Origin: Aurantimicrobium minutum
Lineage (GTDB): Bacteria > Actinomycetota > Actinomycetes > Actinomycetales > Microbacteriaceae
Assembly (NCBI RefSeq): GCF_029894165.1
Contig: NZ_JARXXU010000001.1
Coordinates: 248,001-312,000, forward strand
Length of the DNA stretch: 64,000 nt
Direction of reading: 5' to 3'
Shown here: in pieces, positions 34,934-45,256 of the stretch
How the letters are laid out: the number at the start of each line of letters is the position of its first letter
Numbering within the stretch: position 1 is the stretch's first letter
Notes under the pieces: generated by a model
Told to the model about the DNA's origin: nothing
The model's database searches: none
The model's input: the letters and a program-made list of their open reading frames with translations, nothing else
Made by a program: the position numbers and the translations under genes

Positions 34934-37135
34934 TTAGCCTTCGTCTTCCATGAGCTCTGCTTCGATGAAGGGATCTTCATCCCCGGCATCGAAAACAGGG
35001 TGTGCTGAAGAGGCCACGGTGAGTTCGTCACCCTGGAGATCAACACGAACAACATCCCCGTCACGAATAGATCCGTTGAGGATCGCGCTAGCGAGGCGGT
35101 CATCGATTTCGTGCTGCATCAGGCGGCGTAATGGGCGTGCCCCATATATGGGATCGTATCCGCGCTCTGCCAACCAGGTGCGAGCCTGAGGTGTAACGGC
35201 AAGCTCAAGTCGACGTTCCGACAGTCGCTTCTGCAGGCGATCGATGTAGAGCTCGACAATTTGGCCCAGATCCTCTTGGCTCAGCGCCGAGAACACCACG
35301 ATGTCATCGAGGCGGTTCACGAACTCTGGCTTGAAGGCTTGACGAACCGTCTCGTTGACGAGGCGTTCCTTCTCATCCCAGCTCAGTTCAGGGTCAACCA
35401 GATACTGCGAACCCAGGTTCGAGGTGAGAATCAAAATCACGTTACGGAAGTCGACGGTGCGACCCTGACCATCGGTCAGGCGACCGTCATCAAGGACCTG
35501 AAGTAAGACGTCAAACACTTCGGGGTGTGCCTTTTCAACTTCGTCGAGGAGGACAACCGAGTAAGGACGTCGACGTACTGCTTCCGTGAGCTGACCGCCT
35601 GCCTCATATCCGACATATCCCGGAGGAGCACCCACCAGACGTGAGACGGAGAATTTCTCCCCGTATTCGCTCATGTCGATACGAATCATGGCCTTCTCGT
35701 CATCGAAGAGATACTCCGCGAGCGCCTTAGCTAGCTCCGTCTTTCCCACACCAGTCGGCCCTAAGAACAGAAATGATCCGGTGGGTCGATCAGGATCTGA
35801 GATTCCTGCCCGCGAACGTCGAACGGATTCAGACACCGCCTGCACAGCCTTCTTCTGTCCGATCAGACGGCGACCAATCTCACCTTCTAGGTTGAGCAGT
35901 TTCTCGGTTTCACCCTTGGTCAAACGGTCCACGGGAATACCCGTCCAAGCTGCAATAACCGACGCAATGTCGTCACTGGTGACTTGGTCGTTAACCATGC
36001 GTTCTGCATCACTGTTTTGTTCTGCAGATTCTGCAGCTGCAAGCTGACGCTCGAGCTCAGGAATCTCTGCATAGAGCAAACGGCTAGCTTGTTCGAGCTG
36101 TCCTTCGCGCTGAGCACGCTCAGCCTGGATACGGGCAGCATCGAGTTTGGTCTTCAGTTCACCCACCCGGTTGAGCGCGGAACGTTCGAGTTCCCACCGC
36201 TCTTCGAGTGCAGCCAAGCGAGCAGACCGTTCGGCCATATCTTCACGAAGCTTGACCAAACGTGCCTTCGAGGCGTCATCCTTCTCTTTCTTCAGAGCAA
36301 GCTCTTCCAGCTTGAGGCGGTCAACGCTGCGGCGCAGTTCATCAATTTCGACCGGAGCCGAGTCAATTTCCATGCGCAACCGGCTTGCTGCTTCATCGAT
36401 CAGGTCAATGGCCTTATCGGGCAGCTGACGGTTGGTGATGTAACGGTTGGACAGTGCTGCGGCAGCAACGAGGGCGTTGTCTGCAATGGCCACCTTGTGA
36501 TGTGCTTCGTAGCGTTCTTTCAATCCACGCAGGATCGCCACAGTGTCTTCAACACTGGGCTCTCCGACAAACACTTGCTGGAAGCGGCGCTCCAGCGCAG
36601 CATCCTTTTCAATGAACTCTCGGTATTCATCGAGTGTGGTGGCACCGATCAGGCGCAGCTCACCACGGGCGAGCATGGGCTTGAGCATGTTGGCTGCGGC
36701 GACAGAACCTTCGCCGCCTCCCGCACCCATCAGGGTGTGGAGTTCGTCGATGAAGGTGATGATCTGACCATCAGAGTCATTGATTTCTTTGAGAACGGCC
36801 TTGAGGCGTTCTTCGAATTCGCCTCGATACTTTGCCCCTGCAATAAGAGCAGAGATGTCAAGGGAGACGAGTTGTTTTCCTTTGAGGCTGTCGGCGACGT
36901 CACCGGCGACGATGCGCTGGGCGAGTCCTTCCACGACGGCTGTCTTTCCCACGCCTGGTTCACCGATCAGGACGGGGTTGTTCTTGGTGCGACGAGTGAG
37001 CACCTGGCTGACTCGACGAATTTCCGCATCGCGGCCGATAACGGGGTCGAGCTTGCCGCTCTTTGCAATTTCGGTGAGGTTGACACCGTAAAGCTCGAGC
37101 GCGCTCTGTTGTTCTTCGTGCGGCTCTTGTTGCAT
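34934..37135 (-). CDS. clpB: ClpB-type disaggregase lacking the N-terminal domain
   Basis: 733 residues against about 850-870 for usual ClpB. It starts [24 protein letters not shown], that is, at the linker before the first AAA+ module. Walker A of module 1 is GEPGVGKT at 58-65; the coiled-coil middle domain spans roughly 280-400 ([20 protein letters not shown] onward); module 2 has GPTGVGKT and the ClpB-type NRLDDIVVF. The AAGGAG at ten bases before the ATG and only 117 bp to the next gene show the N domain is truly absent, not misannotated. An HspR-type operator lies upstream. With DnaK/DnaJ it dissolves protein aggregates. Confidence 0.93.
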   Translation of the reverse strand: MQQEPHEEQQSALELYGVNLTEIAKSGKLDPVIGRDAEIRRVSQVLTRRTKNNPVLIGEPGVGKTAVVEGLAQRIVAGDVADSLKGKQLVSLDISALIAGAKYRGEFEERLKAVLKEINDSDGQIITFIDELHTLMGAGGGEGSVAAANMLKPMLARGELRLIGATTLDEYREFIEKDAALERRFQQVFVGEPSVEDTVAILRGLKERYEAHHKVAIADNALVAAAALSNRYITNRQLPDKAIDLIDEAASRLRMEIDSAPVEIDELRRSVDRLKLEELALKKEKDDASKARLVKLREDMAERSARLAALEERWELERSALNRVGELKTKLDAARIQAERAQREGQLEQASRLLYAEIPELERQLAAAESAEQNSDAERMVNDQVTSDDIASVIAAWTGIPVDRLTKGETEKLLNLEGEIGRRLIGQKKAVQAVSESVRRSRAGISDPDRPTGSFLFLGPTGVGKTELAKALAEYLFDDEKAMIRIDMSEYGEKFSVSRLVGAPPGYVGYEAGGQLTEAVRRRPYSVVLLDEVEKAHPEVFDVLLQVLDDGRLTDGQGRTVDFRNVILILTSNLGSQYLVDPELSWDEKERLVNETVRQAFKPEFVNRLDDIVVFSALSQEDLGQIVELYIDRLQKRLSERRLELAVTPQARTWLAERGYDPIYGARPLRRLMQHEIDDRLASAILNGSIRDGDVVRVDLQGDELTVASSAHPVFDAGDEDPFIEAELMEDEG

Positions 37136-37175
37136 GTTGTTCTATCTCCTTGTGTGGATTTCACCACCCAACAAA

Positions 37176-37196
37176 GTTGAGCGGTGATGACTCAAG
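37176..37196. promoter_or_regulatory. HAIR (HspR-binding) site upstream of clpB
   Basis: GTTGAGC-N7-ACTCAAG matches the HspR operator CTTGAGT-N7-ACTCAAG with two changes in one half-site. It is 41-61 bp upstream of the clpB ATG. The hspR gene itself is 1.6 kb away. Confidence 0.75.
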
Positions 37197-37252
37197 TTTA
37201 CCTGAGAGCACACAGAATATCTAGGGTGTGGAGGCTGAGAGAAAGCTGTGAA

Positions 37253-38413
37253 CTATGCCTTGATGGAGCGTGTAACCGTGAACTTGGGAGTCCTGCGAAC
37301 TTCCCGTGTTTCACCCACTAGCTTGCGCAGAGCGGGCTTGTAACTGAGGTGGCGATTGGCCACGACCCAGAGCTCTCCGCCGCTCTTGAGCACCCGACCG
37401 GCTTCCGCAAAGAGGCGCAGGCTGGTGCCTGCATGCACGGCAGCACCCGAGTGGAACGGCGGGTTGAACAGAATGAGATCTGCAGAAGAATCGGGCTGTG
37501 CCGACAGCCCATCATCCCGAAGGACACTCACTCTGTCACTCACGCCGTTGGCCACGATAGTTGCCTTCGCCGACTCCACCGCGGCGGCGGACTGATCGCT
37601 CGCGATCACCGTCGCTGAGGGACGTAGTTTTGCTATCTGTGTGGCGAGCACACCCGTGCCACACCCGAAGTCAATGATGCGCATGCCCTGCTGCCCCGAG
37701 ACTCGGTCTAGCACCGCGAGGAGATCGTAGGTCCCGATATCAATTGAGGTTCCTGCGAATGCCCCACCCTCTGCACACACCACTAGATCCAGATCAGGGT
37801 GGTGCTGGGATTTAGGCCACTGGGTCAGCGCCTCCAGGGCAACAGCTTTCTTTGGTCCGCGGGCGCGCAGCACACGTGATTTCTGTTCGGCCAAACTTGC
37901 CTCGACGGTTTCAAAGTAGCTGCCGAAAACGTCATTCATTCCCAGGGTCATGTGCTTAATGCGCCCACCCCCGAAAACCAGAACGTCCTCGGCAGCATGA
38001 GATGCAATGAGAGCCGCCCACTGATCAAGTTGTTCAAGCCCCCGCGGCAACCGCAAGATCACAAGATGGGCGCCCTCCACCAATTCCGCCGACAACGGCA
38101 GATGTTGAAATGATGACTCCTCAGGGAGAAATGCGGTGAGCTGACGAGCATTATTTTCGAGTGCGCGTTCTCCCGAACGGGCATCTTGATGAACCTTAAC
38201 CTGGCTAAACCCGAGTGCCGCGAGAGCACCTAGGGTGAGAGCACCGTGAGTATCACCAATGACAGTTAGTGGGCTGTGCAGAAGAGTGGGATCCCGATCA
38301 ATGGCTTCCTTGAGCTCTGAGAGGAGAATCCTGTCCGCTGCATCAACGGCAACAAGTTCAGGTGATTCGAGATCCGGCCACCGTCGCAGTTCGTCGAAGG
38401 GGAAAGTGCTCAC
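37253..38413 (-). CDS. RsmC/RlmG-family rRNA guanine-N2 methyltransferase
   Basis: 386 residues in two Rossmann-like halves. The second is the active one: motif I RIIDFGCGTGVLATQIAKL and the N2-guanine motif NPPFH (LFNPPFHSG). The first half is the degenerate duplicate seen in RsmC and RlmG. It methylates a guanine in 16S or 23S rRNA; which cannot be told here. GTG start; AAGGGG directly precedes it. Confidence 0.86.
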   Translation of the reverse strand: MSTFPFDELRRWPDLESPELVAVDAADRILLSELKEAIDRDPTLLHSPLTVIGDTHGALTLGALAALGFSQVKVHQDARSGERALENNARQLTAFLPEESSFQHLPLSAELVEGAHLVILRLPRGLEQLDQWAALIASHAAEDVLVFGGGRIKHMTLGMNDVFGSYFETVEASLAEQKSRVLRARGPKKAVALEALTQWPKSQHHPDLDLVVCAEGGAFAGTSIDIGTYDLLAVLDRVSGQQGMRIIDFGCGTGVLATQIAKLRPSATVIASDQSAAAVESAKATIVANGVSDRVSVLRDDGLSAQPDSSADLILFNPPFHSGAAVHAGTSLRLFAEAGRVLKSGGELWVVANRHLSYKPALRKLVGETREVRRTPKFTVTRSIKA

Positions 38414-38446
38414 CCCTTGAGGATAGCGAGCAGTGCGGGGAGAAGA

Positions 38447-38710
38447 CTAAGGGCGGTCCTCGAGCTCACGCTTCATCAAGAACTGAACATCACGGTCGAG
38501 GTGATCAATGCTGCTAGAGAGCGAGTCAAAACGAACGCCCATTTCGTTCCTCAATGAACCAATTTCTGAACCTAGCTCTGTTCGAACAGAGCCAATTTCT
38601 GTTTTGATTGTTCGTTGAATCGATGTCAGAACGAAACCAAGCATCCCAAAAAGAGCAGTGGCAAAAACACCAATCACTGCCCATATCTGCGGTTCATTCA
38701 ATGTAATCAC
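38447..38710 (-). CDS. Small membrane-anchored coiled-coil protein
   Basis: 87 residues, GTG start with a weak ribosome-binding site. One membrane helix at about 10-30 (AVIGVFATALFGMLGFVLTS), then a coiled coil with ten- or eleven-residue repeats (SVRTELGSEIGSLRNEMG). Looks like the bacterial family of short proteins with an N-terminal helix and a leucine/serine-rich coil. Role unknown. Confidence 0.55.
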   Translation of the reverse strand: MITLNEPQIWAVIGVFATALFGMLGFVLTSIQRTIKTEIGSVRTELGSEIGSLRNEMGVRFDSLSSSIDHLDRDVQFLMKRELEDRP

Positions 38711-38816
38711 GCTCTTATTGTGGCTTGATTCTCACGAGGGTGCCAATGATTGTGGCAGGTTTCGAATGGTCAGCTGTTTTATGAGGATATGTCTACAAAA
38801 AGGGACCTGTGGACGA

Positions 38817-39233
38817 TTAGTTACGTCCGAAGGGATGCCACACCACAACGTCTGTGCGGCGCCTGGCTCGTGTTCCCGCACGCAAACTTTCCACGTCTCC
38901 CGCGGTTCCCGCGGCGAAGACGCGGCGGCCAGGCTGGCTCAGGAGGGCATCCGCAAAAGCGGCTTCAAGTTCGCGCACCCGCTCGCGCAGAGCATCGTTC
39001 TGGTTCTCTAATTCGAGCACCCGGCGAATGCCCTCGAGGGAAAGCCCCTCTGCGCTGAGCCGAGCCACTTCACGAAGCTGGGCAACATTCCGCATGGAAT
39101 AGCGGCGAGATTGACCCGCTGTTCGGCCTGGTTGAACCAGGCCGATGCGGTCATACTGTCGCAGTGTCTGGGGGTGCATCCCCGCCAGCTCTGCGGCCAT
39201 CGAGATGGTGAAGATGGGCTGGTTCTCGTCCAT
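38817..39233 (-). CDS. hspR: Heat-shock repressor HspR (MerR family)
   Basis: 138 residues. The MerR-type helix-turn-helix is FTISMAAELAGMHPQTLRQYD, followed by IGLVQPGRTAGQSRRYS and a dimerisation helix with ELENQNDALRERVRELE. HspR represses dnaK and clpB operons by binding HAIR sites, with DnaK as co-repressor. Last gene of the dnaK-grpE-dnaJ-hspR operon, 26 bp after dnaJ. Three matching HAIR sites lie in the window. Confidence 0.94.
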   Translation of the reverse strand: MDENQPIFTISMAAELAGMHPQTLRQYDRIGLVQPGRTAGQSRRYSMRNVAQLREVARLSAEGLSLEGIRRVLELENQNDALRERVRELEAAFADALLSQPGRRVFAAGTAGDVESLRAGTRARRRTDVVVWHPFGRN

Positions 39234-39259
39234 ACTTCTTCCTTCGTTCTCGTGGCGGG

Positions 39260-40237
39260 TTAGCGCTTGCCCTGTGACAACAAGTCTGCGCGAGGGTTGT
39301 CCTGAGGTGCAACCTCTGCGAACTTCTCTAGCGCTTCCTTGGCGGCAGGATCAAGGTGTGAGGGAACAGCGATCTGAATAACGGCAAGCAAGTCACCGGT
39401 GCCCTTCGCGGTCTTGATGCCACGACCCTTGACGCGCAGGGAACGTCCGCTCGGAGTGCCCGGGGCAACCTTGAGCTTCACGTTCTCGCCATCAGGAGTA
39501 GGGACTTCGATCGTGGCGCCTAATGCCGCCTCCGCGAAGGTGACCGGGACGTTGACCTTGATGTTGAGAGAATCACGTTCAAAGATCGGGTGCTTGCGCA
39601 CCTTTACTGTGAGAACGATGTCGCCCGCTTCACCGCCGTCGGGGCTGGGGTAGCCCTTGCCACGCAGACGAATCTTCTGAGCGTCCGCGACACCGGCGGG
39701 TATCTTCACCTTGACGGTGCGACCCTCACTGGTGGTGAGCTCGAGGGTCTCGCCATGGAACGCTTCAAAGAAGTCGATGGTGACCGAGGAAACCAGGTCT
39801 TGGCCCTTCTGGGGTCCGCCAAATCCTTGGTATCCGCCGGAAGGTTGACCGAAGCGTCCGCCGCCGCCGAACATTCCGCCAAGGATATCTTCGAAGCCGC
39901 CGCCCTGCTGGAAGGTGTACTGCTGTCCGCCGCCGCGGCCGAAACCACTGAAGGCGTCATTGAAGCCGCCCTGGGGGCCACCCGCGGTGAAGCGGGCACC
40001 CGAACCCATGGCCCGGATCTGGTCATACTCTGCGCGCTGTTCCTTATCGGAGAGCACAGAGTAGGCCTCAGAGATTTCCTTGAACTTGGCTTCTGCTTTC
40101 GCATTGCCCTGGTTCGAGTCCGGGTGATACTCGCGCGCAAGCTTGCGGTAGACCTTCTTCAGTTCAGCTTCCGAGACGTCCTTGGAGACGCCGAGGACTT
40201 TATAAAAGTCTTTATCGAACCAATCTTGACTGGCCAT
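39260..40237 (-). CDS. dnaJ: DnaJ-type co-chaperone without zinc finger
   Basis: 325 residues. J domain at 1-75 with HPD in AREYHPDSNQG, a Gly/Phe-rich stretch at about 90-145 (GGFNDAFSGFGRGGG onward), and two beta-barrel substrate domains. No C-x-x-C-x-G-x-G repeats are present, so it is the CbpA/type II architecture, as in the dnaK operon DnaJ1 of other actinobacteria. It stimulates DnaK ATPase. In the hspR operon. Confidence 0.93.
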   Translation of the reverse strand: MASQDWFDKDFYKVLGVSKDVSEAELKKVYRKLAREYHPDSNQGNAKAEAKFKEISEAYSVLSDKEQRAEYDQIRAMGSGARFTAGGPQGGFNDAFSGFGRGGGQQYTFQQGGGFEDILGGMFGGGGRFGQPSGGYQGFGGPQKGQDLVSSVTIDFFEAFHGETLELTTSEGRTVKVKIPAGVADAQKIRLRGKGYPSPDGGEAGDIVLTVKVRKHPIFERDSLNIKVNVPVTFAEAALGATIEVPTPDGENVKLKVAPGTPSGRSLRVKGRGIKTAKGTGDLLAVIQIAVPSHLDPAAKEALEKFAEVAPQDNPRADLLSQGKR

Positions 40238-40267
40238 ATGCGCCCCCTTTCTTAATTGTTTCGGAAA

Positions 40268-40885
40268 TTAGTCTGCTGGTACTGCAACGACAACCTTTGC
40301 TGCGCGCACCTGGGTCGTGCCCAGCATGTACCCGGTCTCGACAACGTCAAGAATGGTTTCACTGGTGGCATCAGGAGTGGGCTGCTGCAGGATTGCTTCG
40401 TGCTGGTTGGGGTCGAATGCCTCACCAGCGGCGCCATAGGCAACAAGGCCTAAACGTTCGGTTACCCCACGCAGCTTGCCGGCGATGGCGGCCAGGGCAG
40501 AGCCCTCCGCCAGGTCGCCGTGCTTTTCTGCACGGTCGATGTCATCGAGCACGGGAAGAAGAATCTTCACGGTGTCGCTGATCACACGTTCACGTTCGAT
40601 TTCTCGGTTTGCTTCGGTGCGCTTGCGGTAGTTCGCATATTCAGCGGTGACACGTTGCAGGTCCGCCAGACGCTCCGCTGCCAGATCATTCTCTGCCTCT
40701 TCGAGGAAAGAAAGATCTGTGTCAGACAGTGATGTCTCCACGTCAGCATCTTCTAAAGAGATGCCTTCAGCGTCATAACCAGGGTCTTCAACAAACCCGG
40801 CGTTTTCGCCAGATTCGGTGGCGTCCCCGGCGGAGGAGCCCCCGTTCAGGGGCTCCTCTACTGGGTTCTCGTTCTGGTTAGACAT
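40268..40885 (-). CDS. grpE: Nucleotide exchange factor GrpE
   Basis: 205 residues: an acidic disordered first third (ENPVEEPLNGGSSAGDATES), a long helix with RVTAEYANYRKRTEANREIE, and a beta-domain ending PNQHEAILQQP and GYMLGTTQVRAAKVVV, the GrpE signature. It releases ADP from DnaK. Two bases after the dnaK stop. Confidence 0.96.
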   Translation of the reverse strand: MSNQNENPVEEPLNGGSSAGDATESGENAGFVEDPGYDAEGISLEDADVETSLSDTDLSFLEEAENDLAAERLADLQRVTAEYANYRKRTEANREIERERVISDTVKILLPVLDDIDRAEKHGDLAEGSALAAIAGKLRGVTERLGLVAYGAAGEAFDPNQHEAILQQPTPDATSETILDVVETGYMLGTTQVRAAKVVVAVPAD

Positions 40886-40887
40886 GC

Positions 40888-42750
40888 TTACTTAGCGTCC
40901 TTGTCTTCTGCCTCGTCGTCTTCGACAACTTCAGCGTCCACAACATCTTCATCCGATGCGGCGTCGCCTTCGGCAGCACCTTCGGCGCTAGCTTCAGCCT
41001 GGCCGGCTGCGTAGATGGCTTCGCCGAGCTTGCTCTGGCTTTCGACAAGCTTGTCGTAGGCAGTCTTCACTGCTGCGTCATCCTCGCCTGCAAGAGCAGT
41101 CTTGAGCTCGTCAACGTCGGCCTGAACCTCGGTCTTGACGTCCTCAGGAAGCTTGTCCTCGTTCTCTTTGATCAACTTGTCGATCGAGTAGGCGAGCTGC
41201 TCAGCACCGTTGCGGGTCTCTGCAGACTCACGACGTGCCTTGTCCTCGGCTGCGTGCTCTTCAGCTTCGCGTACCATGCGCTCGATGTCTTCCTTGGGCA
41301 GTGATGATCCACCGGTGATGGTCATCGACTGTTCCTTACCGGTGCCCTTGTCCTTAGCGGACACGTGCACAATACCGTTGGCGTCGATGTCGAAGGTGAC
41401 CTCAACCTGTGGAACTCCACGAGGTGCTGGTGCGATACCGCTGAGCTCGAAGTTACCCAGTGACTTGTTGTCACGAGTGAATTCACGCTCGCCCTGGAAT
41501 ACCTGGATAGATACCGAGGGCTGGTTGTCGTCAGCAGTGGTGAAGGTCTCGGACCTCTTGGTGGGGATCGCGGTGTTGCGCTCGATGAGCTTGGTCATCA
41601 TGCCACCCTTGGTCTCGATACCGAGGCTCAGTGGGGTGACGTCGATGAGCAGAACATCCTTGCGCTCTCCACGGAGAACACCAGCCTGGAGGGCAGCGCC
41701 CACAGCAACAACTTCGTCAGGGTTGACGGTCTTGTTTGCTTCCTTACCACCGGTGAGGCTCTTGACCAGTTCAGCCACTGCGGGCATACGGGTCGAACCA
41801 CCGACGAGAACAACATGAGCGATGTCGCCCACCTTGACGCCGGCTTCCTTGATGACATCCTCGAAAGGCTTCTTGGTGCGAGCGATGAGGTCTTCGGTCA
41901 TCGACTCGAACTGTGCCCGGGTGAGAGTTTCATCGAGGTTGGCTGGGCCATTCTCGGTGAGGGAAAGGTACGGCAGCTGAATGCTGGTGCTCATGGAGGA
42001 GCTGAGCTCCTTCTTCGCCTGCTCGGCAGCTTCCTTCAGACGCTGGAGTGCAATCTTGTCCTTAGAGACATCCACACCGGTGGTTTCCTTGAACTTCTTG
42101 ATCAAGTGCTCCACGATGCGCTGATCCCAGTCGTCACCACCGAGGCGGTTGTCGCCGGAGGTCGAGCGAACCTGAATAGTCGAGAAGTCGTCATCCTTGC
42201 CCACTTCGAGCAGGGACACGTCGAAGGTTCCACCACCGAGGTCGAAGACGAGGATGAGCTCGTCTTCCTTACCCTTGTCGAGACCGTAGGCCAGAGCAGC
42301 TGCGGTGGGCTCGTTGATAATACGCAGAACGTTGAGACCTGCGATCTCGCCGGCATCCTTAGTTGCCTGACGCTCAGCATCGTTGAAGTACGCAGGAACA
42401 GTGATGACCGCGTCGGTGACGGTGTCACCGAGGTAGGTCTCTGCATCGCGCTTGAGCTTGCCCAGAATACGAGCAGAAATTTCCTGTGGGGTGTACTTCT
42501 TGTCGTCGATTGCGACGGTCCAGTCGGTACCGATATGACGCTTGACCGACGCAATGGTGCGGTCAACGTTGGTGACGGCCTGGCGCTTGGCGGGCTCGCC
42601 CACGAGTACTTCGCCGTCCTTGGTGAAGGCGACTACCGAGGGGGTAGTGCGGAAGCCTTCTGCGTTTGCGATGACGGTGGGCTCGCCACCTTCGAGTACG
42701 GCAACTACCGAGTTGGTGGTTCCGAGGTCAATGCCTACTGCACGTGACAT
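40888..42750 (-). CDS. dnaK: Chaperone DnaK
   Basis: 620 residues, full length. [19 protein letters not shown] at the start, [29 protein letters not shown], and [12 protein letters not shown] form the actin-like ATPase; the peptide-binding domain and an acidic C-terminal tail follow. First gene of the hspR operon. Two HAIR sites upstream indicate HspR repression. Confidence 0.98.
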   Translation of the reverse strand: MSRAVGIDLGTTNSVVAVLEGGEPTVIANAEGFRTTPSVVAFTKDGEVLVGEPAKRQAVTNVDRTIASVKRHIGTDWTVAIDDKKYTPQEISARILGKLKRDAETYLGDTVTDAVITVPAYFNDAERQATKDAGEIAGLNVLRIINEPTAAALAYGLDKGKEDELILVFDLGGGTFDVSLLEVGKDDDFSTIQVRSTSGDNRLGGDDWDQRIVEHLIKKFKETTGVDVSKDKIALQRLKEAAEQAKKELSSSMSTSIQLPYLSLTENGPANLDETLTRAQFESMTEDLIARTKKPFEDVIKEAGVKVGDIAHVVLVGGSTRMPAVAELVKSLTGGKEANKTVNPDEVVAVGAALQAGVLRGERKDVLLIDVTPLSLGIETKGGMMTKLIERNTAIPTKRSETFTTADDNQPSVSIQVFQGEREFTRDNKSLGNFELSGIAPAPRGVPQVEVTFDIDANGIVHVSAKDKGTGKEQSMTITGGSSLPKEDIERMVREAEEHAAEDKARRESAETRNGAEQLAYSIDKLIKENEDKLPEDVKTEVQADVDELKTALAGEDDAAVKTAYDKLVESQSKLGEAIYAAGQAEASAEGAAEGDAASDEDVVDAEVVEDDEAEDKDAK

Positions 42751-42821
42751 ATGTGTTTATCTCCTTGTTTCTCCCCGGCTTGTGGCCGGAAGTTGTGGTT
42801 TGTTTCGAAGTCTGCTCAAGA

Positions 42822-42842
42822 CTTGAGTCCTGATGTATCAAG
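42822..42842. promoter_or_regulatory. HAIR (HspR-binding) site, proximal to dnaK
   Basis: CTTGAGT-N7-TATCAAG: the first half-site is perfect, the second has two changes. Centred about 82 bp upstream of the dnaK ATG. Confidence 0.75.
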
Positions 42843-42884
42843 TTTGCCACGAGGCGAGGTGCTCGTCAAGCGTTCACAGCAAAT

Positions 42885-42905
42885 CTTGAGCTTTCTCGAC
42901 TCAAG
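42885..42905. promoter_or_regulatory. HAIR (HspR-binding) site, distal to dnaK
   Basis: CTTGAGC-N7-ACTCAAG: one change from the HspR operator consensus, the best copy in the window. It is 135 bp upstream of dnaK and 67 bp upstream of the divergent MFS gene, which it could also control. Confidence 0.8.
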
Positions 42906-42971
42906 TTTTTGTTTTCCCGTTATTTACCGCAGATATTCCCTGCGAACACAGGCGCGGAGTACTCTGAGCTC

Positions 42972-44348
42972 ATGACCACCGCAGCTCAGGCAGACGTGAA
43001 AATTCCTCGCAGACAAGTCATCTCCTGGGCGCTCTGGGACTGGGGCACCTCCGCATTCAGTGTGCTCATTACAACATTTGTCTTTGCTCGCTATATCGTC
43101 TCGAGCTATTTCATCGATCCCGAGATCGTCGCAAACTACGAAGCTGCCGGTGGCGAGGGTGTGGCCACCGGCACAGCTCTGACCAACTTCCAGGCTGCCG
43201 AGGCCAATCTCACCAGCTGGGTGGGCTGGGCTATGGCTATCGCTGGCGTTATTGTCGCCGTCGTCGCGCCCATCGTGGGTCAGCGCACGGATGCTGGCGG
43301 CAAGCGCAAGCTGTGGCTCGGCATCAACACAGGGATCGTCATTGCTGCCACGGCTGCCATGTTCTTTGTCGAAGGAACCCCGCAGTTCTTTGTCCTGGGC
43401 ATTGTGCTGCTGACCATCGGCAACGTGTTCTATGAGATGGCCAACGTCAATTACAACGCCATGTTGCTTCAGGTCTCCACACCCACAAACATGGGCCGCG
43501 TCTCGGGCTTCGGCTGGGGCATGGGCTACTTCGGTGGCATCGTGGTGCTTCTCATCGCCTTGGTCGGATTCATCTTTGGAGATCCCCCTTATTGGTTTGG
43601 CGTGACAACTGAGGGCGGAATGAATATCCGTGCCGTGGCCGTGTTTGGCGCAATGTGGGCGCTCGTGTTCTCTCTGCCCGTGCTGTTCAACGTTCCCGAA
43701 AACGTGGCCAGCGCGCCCGGCAAGAAAGCCGGCATTATCGAGTCCTACACAATCTTGTTTCGCAAGATCACCGATCTCTACCGAAACGCTCGACCCACGT
43801 TCTACTTCCTGCTCGCCAGCGCGGTCTTCCGAGACGGCCTCGCTGCTGTGTTCGCATTCGGTGGAATCCTGGCCGGCACCGTCTTTGGTCTGAGCTTCAC
43901 GGAAGTGATCCTCTTTGCTATTGGCGGCAACCTTGTTGCCGGCATTGGGGTGCTGTTCTCCGGCTGGATCGATGACAAGATCGGCTCCAAACGTGTCATC
44001 GTGATCTCGCTAGCAGGGCTTGTCCTCACCGGCATTGGCCTGTTCATCTTCCACGACGGTGGGGCAAATGCTTTCTGGATTGGGGGACTCATGCTCACGT
44101 TCTTCGTGGGACCAGCCCAAGCATCGAGCCGCGCCTACCTCGGTCACCTCGCCCCCGAAGGCCACGAAGGTGAGATCTTTGGGCTCTATGCCACAACCGG
44201 TCGAGCCATTAGCTTCCTTGCTCCCACACTTTTTGCACTCTTCGTGCTCTGGGGCGGGGCGACCTACTTCGGCATCCTTGGCATCGTGGTGGTACTGCTC
44301 GCAGGACTGCTGCTCATGATTCCCTTGCGTGCCAAGTTCATCCGCTAA
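42972..44348 (+). CDS. MFS transporter of the UMF1 (Atg22-like) family
   Basis: 458 residues with about 12 membrane helices. The opening VISWALWDWGTSAFSVLITT is the family hallmark (W-x-x-Y/W-D-W). The second half has FFVGPAQASSRAYLGHLAPE, also typical. Start is the ATG at 42972; an upstream extension would run through the HAIR site. Relatives export amino acids or similar solutes, but the substrate is not known here. Confidence 0.88.
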   Translation: MTTAAQADVKIPRRQVISWALWDWGTSAFSVLITTFVFARYIVSSYFIDPEIVANYEAAGGEGVATGTALTNFQAAEANLTSWVGWAMAIAGVIVAVVAPIVGQRTDAGGKRKLWLGINTGIVIAATAAMFFVEGTPQFFVLGIVLLTIGNVFYEMANVNYNAMLLQVSTPTNMGRVSGFGWGMGYFGGIVVLLIALVGFIFGDPPYWFGVTTEGGMNIRAVAVFGAMWALVFSLPVLFNVPENVASAPGKKAGIIESYTILFRKITDLYRNARPTFYFLLASAVFRDGLAAVFAFGGILAGTVFGLSFTEVILFAIGGNLVAGIGVLFSGWIDDKIGSKRVIVISLAGLVLTGIGLFIFHDGGANAFWIGGLMLTFFVGPAQASSRAYLGHLAPEGHEGEIFGLYATTGRAISFLAPTLFALFVLWGGATYFGILGIVVVLLAGLLLMIPLRAKFIR

Positions 44349-44374
44349 CGGGGCTAACCCCCGCCACGTGGGTG

Positions 44375-45256
44375 TTAGCTATTGAGCCACGTGACGATTA
44401 TGAGCATCGTCACAACAAAGCCCGCAAAAAAATTAATGCCCAAGAACTTCTTCCAGCCTCGATTTGCTTGTTCACAGTTGGCATCACTCAGGTTTCTAAA
44501 TGGCCAGACCATGAGGATGTAGGGAACAGCAGTGACGGAGGCCACCCAGAACGGCCACGTGGGTTCGGTAAAGAACGCACCGGAAAGAATGAGTACGCCG
44601 GCGAGCGCGTAGCACGCCAATGCAAAGCGAGACGTATTCGCGGCACCAATGACCGTCGCGATCGAGGAAAGCTCACCTTCCCGGTCTGCCTGAATATCTT
44701 GCACAGCGCCGAAGGCGTGAGAGGCCATGCCCCAGAGGAAGAAGGCAGCCAGAATCAGCCACAGTCCAGGGGTAAACACTGCCCCGGCAAGAACCGCTCC
44801 GTAGAGTGCAGGGCTGACAAAGTGTGTGCTGCTGGTGAGGGAGTCCAGGAACGGAATCTCCTTAAAGCGCAGACCCTTCATGGAATATGCCAGCACGGCA
44901 AACATGCTCACGGCAAGCACAAGCCAGGACAACGGGTTGCCCACAGCAACCAGATAGATCAGGAAGGGGACGTTCGTGATCACCACAGCCCACAAGGTTA
45001 TGGTGTGGAGACTGCGGTCAAGGACCGCGCCCTCCACACCACCCTTCCGGGGATTGCGCATGTCTGACTCGTAGTCGAAGACATCGTTGATGCCATACAT
45101 GGCGAGGTTGTAAGGAATGAGAAAGAAGAGGGTGCCCAGAATGAATGTGAGATCCACTTCACGCGTGGTCATCAGATAGGCCGCCGCAAACGGGAATGCG
45201 GTGTTAATCCACGACAGGGGGCGAGAAGAAACGAAGAGCTGTGTCAGAGTATTCAC
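44375..45256 (-). CDS. crtEb: Lycopene elongase / prenyltransferase of C50 carotenoid synthesis
   Basis: 293 residues, UbiA-type with about eight membrane helices. The two aspartate motifs are NDVFDYESD and DIQADREGE, which bind the diphosphate through magnesium. It adds two C5 units to lycopene to give flavuxanthin-type C50 carotenoid. The start is GTG at 45256 with GGAG upstream, overlapping crtYf as GTGA. Last gene of the crt operon. Confidence 0.93.
   Translation of the reverse strand: MNTLTQLFVSSRPLSWINTAFPFAAAYLMTTREVDLTFILGTLFFLIPYNLAMYGINDVFDYESDMRNPRKGGVEGAVLDRSLHTITLWAVVITNVPFLIYLVAVGNPLSWLVLAVSMFAVLAYSMKGLRFKEIPFLDSLTSSTHFVSPALYGAVLAGAVFTPGLWLILAAFFLWGMASHAFGAVQDIQADREGELSSIATVIGAANTSRFALACYALAGVLILSGAFFTEPTWPFWVASVTAVPYILMVWPFRNLSDANCEQANRGWKKFLGINFFAGFVVTMLIIVTWLNS

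Noticed and set aside
35984-37180. 398-residue open frame antisense to clpB
   Set aside because: Shadow of clpB; its translation has no known domain and crosses the HAIR site.
39590-40255. 221-residue open frame antisense to dnaJ
   Set aside because: Complement of the glycine-rich dnaJ coding sequence; no support of its own.
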